Shown here piece after piece: positions 4,873 through 5,697 of a stretch of 5,697 bases of DNA (positions within the stretch are counted from its first letter, which is position 1; each line of letters opens with the position of its first letter). This DNA comes from Saprospirales bacterium (GTDB lineage Bacteria > Bacteroidota > Bacteroidia > Chitinophagales > Saprospiraceae). A program made the position numbers and the translations under genes. The notes beneath the pieces are model-generated. The model made no database searches. It was given only the letters and a program-made list of their open reading frames with translations, and was not told where the DNA came from. The stretch is taken from contig PWJP01000201.1 of the NCBI GenBank assembly GCA_003559985.1, positions 1-5,697 of the forward strand, read 5' to 3'.

Positions 4873-5697
4873 ATGGTGATTAAGGAAGTAGTTGAAAAAG
4901 TGGACATGGAAAAATTCCTGGAATTCCCCAGGGCCCTTTACTCCCGCGATCCGAATTGGGTGGCTCCTGTGGACGACGAGATAAAGGGTGTTTTTGATCC
5001 CTCTACAAACAGGCTGCTCAATCAGGGAGGACAGGCTGTAAGGTGGCTTGCCTGTGACAATTCTGGAAGGGTAGTAGGGAGGATTGCCGCTTTTTTTGAC
5101 GGGAAGGATGTAGGTGGAAAATCGGTACTATCCGGTGGTATTGGTTTTTTCGAGTGTATTGACGACAGGAAGGTGGCGCACAAATTGTTCGATACTGCTG
5201 TAGATTGGTTGAAGTCCAACGGTATTCAAGCAGTTGATGCTCCGGTAAATTTTGGAGAAAACAATGCATATTGGGGGCTCCTGGTGGAGGGTTTTACCCT
5301 GCCGGCTTACGGGATGAATTATCACATGCCCTATTACCGGGAGCTTTTCGAGTCTTACGGTTTCAAGCTCTACTTCAAGCAATTCAGCTACCGGCTCGAC
5401 ATGACTAAAGAATTTCCGGAGCGCTTTTGGAAAATTGCCGAGTGGGTTTGCTCAAAGCCCCATTATACCTTCAAACACTTTGAATGGAGTCAGGCAGATA
5501 AATTTATCAATGACCTGGTGGAGGTTTACAACCAGGCCTGGGCAGATTTTAAAGAGGATTTCACTCCACTGAGTCCAAAGGATGTTCGGAATACCATGGA
5601 AAAAGCCAAAGCTGTAATCGACAAGGAAATGATTTGGTTCGCTTACTTTAAGGATGAACCAATTGCTTTTTACATCATGTTCCCGGATGCTAACCAA
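4873..5697 (+). CDS. GNAT-like acyltransferase family protein, Bacteroidota type (3' truncated)
   Basis: The frame is open for 275 codons to the window edge with no stop. The ATG at 4873 is the first in-frame start after the in-frame TGA at 4852-4854. The sequence resembles a conserved Bacteroidota family annotated as GNAT-family N-acetyltransferase. Recognisable blocks are LYSRDPNWVAPVDDEI (residues 22-37), VFDP (40-43), VVGRIAAFFD (67-76), GGIGFFECIDD (88-98), LFDTAVDWLKSNGI (105-118), APVNFGENNAYWGLLVEGF (123-141), YGMNYHMPYYRELFESYGF (146-164) and, near the edge, IWFAYFKDEPIAFYIMFPD. Strands flanking VVGRIAAF and the helix of the LFDTAVDWL region fit one GNAT fold, and the last block looks like the start of a second. 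From memory, homologues run about 370-390 residues, so roughly 100 codons should be missing. No signal peptide or membrane segment is seen. Substrate and function are unknown; the acetyltransferase label is inference from fold resemblance. Confidence 0.8.
   Translation, partial: MVIKEVVEKVDMEKFLEFPRALYSRDPNWVAPVDDEIKGVFDPSTNRLLNQGGQAVRWLACDNSGRVVGRIAAFFDGKDVGGKSVLSGGIGFFECIDDRKVAHKLFDTAVDWLKSNGIQAVDAPVNFGENNAYWGLLVEGFTLPAYGMNYHMPYYRELFESYGFKLYFKQFSYRLDMTKEFPERFWKIAEWVCSKPHYTFKHFEWSQADKFINDLVEVYNQAWADFKEDFTPLSPKDVRNTMEKAKAVIDKEMIWFAYFKDEPIAFYIMFPDANQ

Noticed and set aside
5018..5697. Several minus-strand open frames at 5018-5269, 5022-5219, 5128-5382 and 5452-5697.
   Set aside because: They lie antisense to the continuous plus-strand GNAT-like frame, which has recognisable family blocks. 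Their translations are low-complexity and match no family I know.

Overview
The window looks like an ordinary stretch of a Bacteroidota chromosome. The evidence is a C-terminal type IX secretion (T9SS) type A sorting domain on the first gene, a GNAT-like protein of a kind I associate with Bacteroidota at the right end, weak or absent Shine-Dalgarno sequences, AT-rich spacers and moderate-GC genes. The genus cannot be fixed from this sequence. There is no rRNA, tRNA, CRISPR array, transposase, integrase, phage gene or recognisable defence cassette.

Layout, left to right: (1) 1-711 (+), the 3' part of a secreted alpha/beta hydrolase ending in a T9SS sorting domain. (2) 750-1769 (-), a cation diffusion facilitator (CDF) metal transporter, convergent with gene 1 across a 38-bp gap that holds a 7-bp hairpin. 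(3) 1918-2793 (+), an MscS-family mechanosensitive channel, divergent from gene 2 across a 148-bp spacer. (4) 2802-3389 (-), a MobA-like nucleotidyltransferase, convergent with the channel with only 8 bp between them. (5) 3386-4516 (-), a lipoprotein PQQ-dependent sugar dehydrogenase lying upstream of mobA and overlapping it by 4 bp, so the two form an operon. (6) 4517-4872, an AT-rich gene-free divergent spacer. (7) 4873-5697 (+), a GNAT-like protein cut by the window end.

There is no single pathway here. The clearest functional units are the sugar dehydrogenase-mobA overlapping pair and two adjacent, divergent inner-membrane proteins (metal efflux and osmotic release). I do not see a new multi-gene system. 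The points most worth a second look are the non-canonical transport site (Glu/Asn in place of Asp/Asp) and C-terminal cysteine cluster of the CDF protein, the translational coupling of a molybdenum-cofactor-type enzyme to a PQQ enzyme, the two competing hairpins at the first convergent junction, and the leader of the GNAT-like gene.
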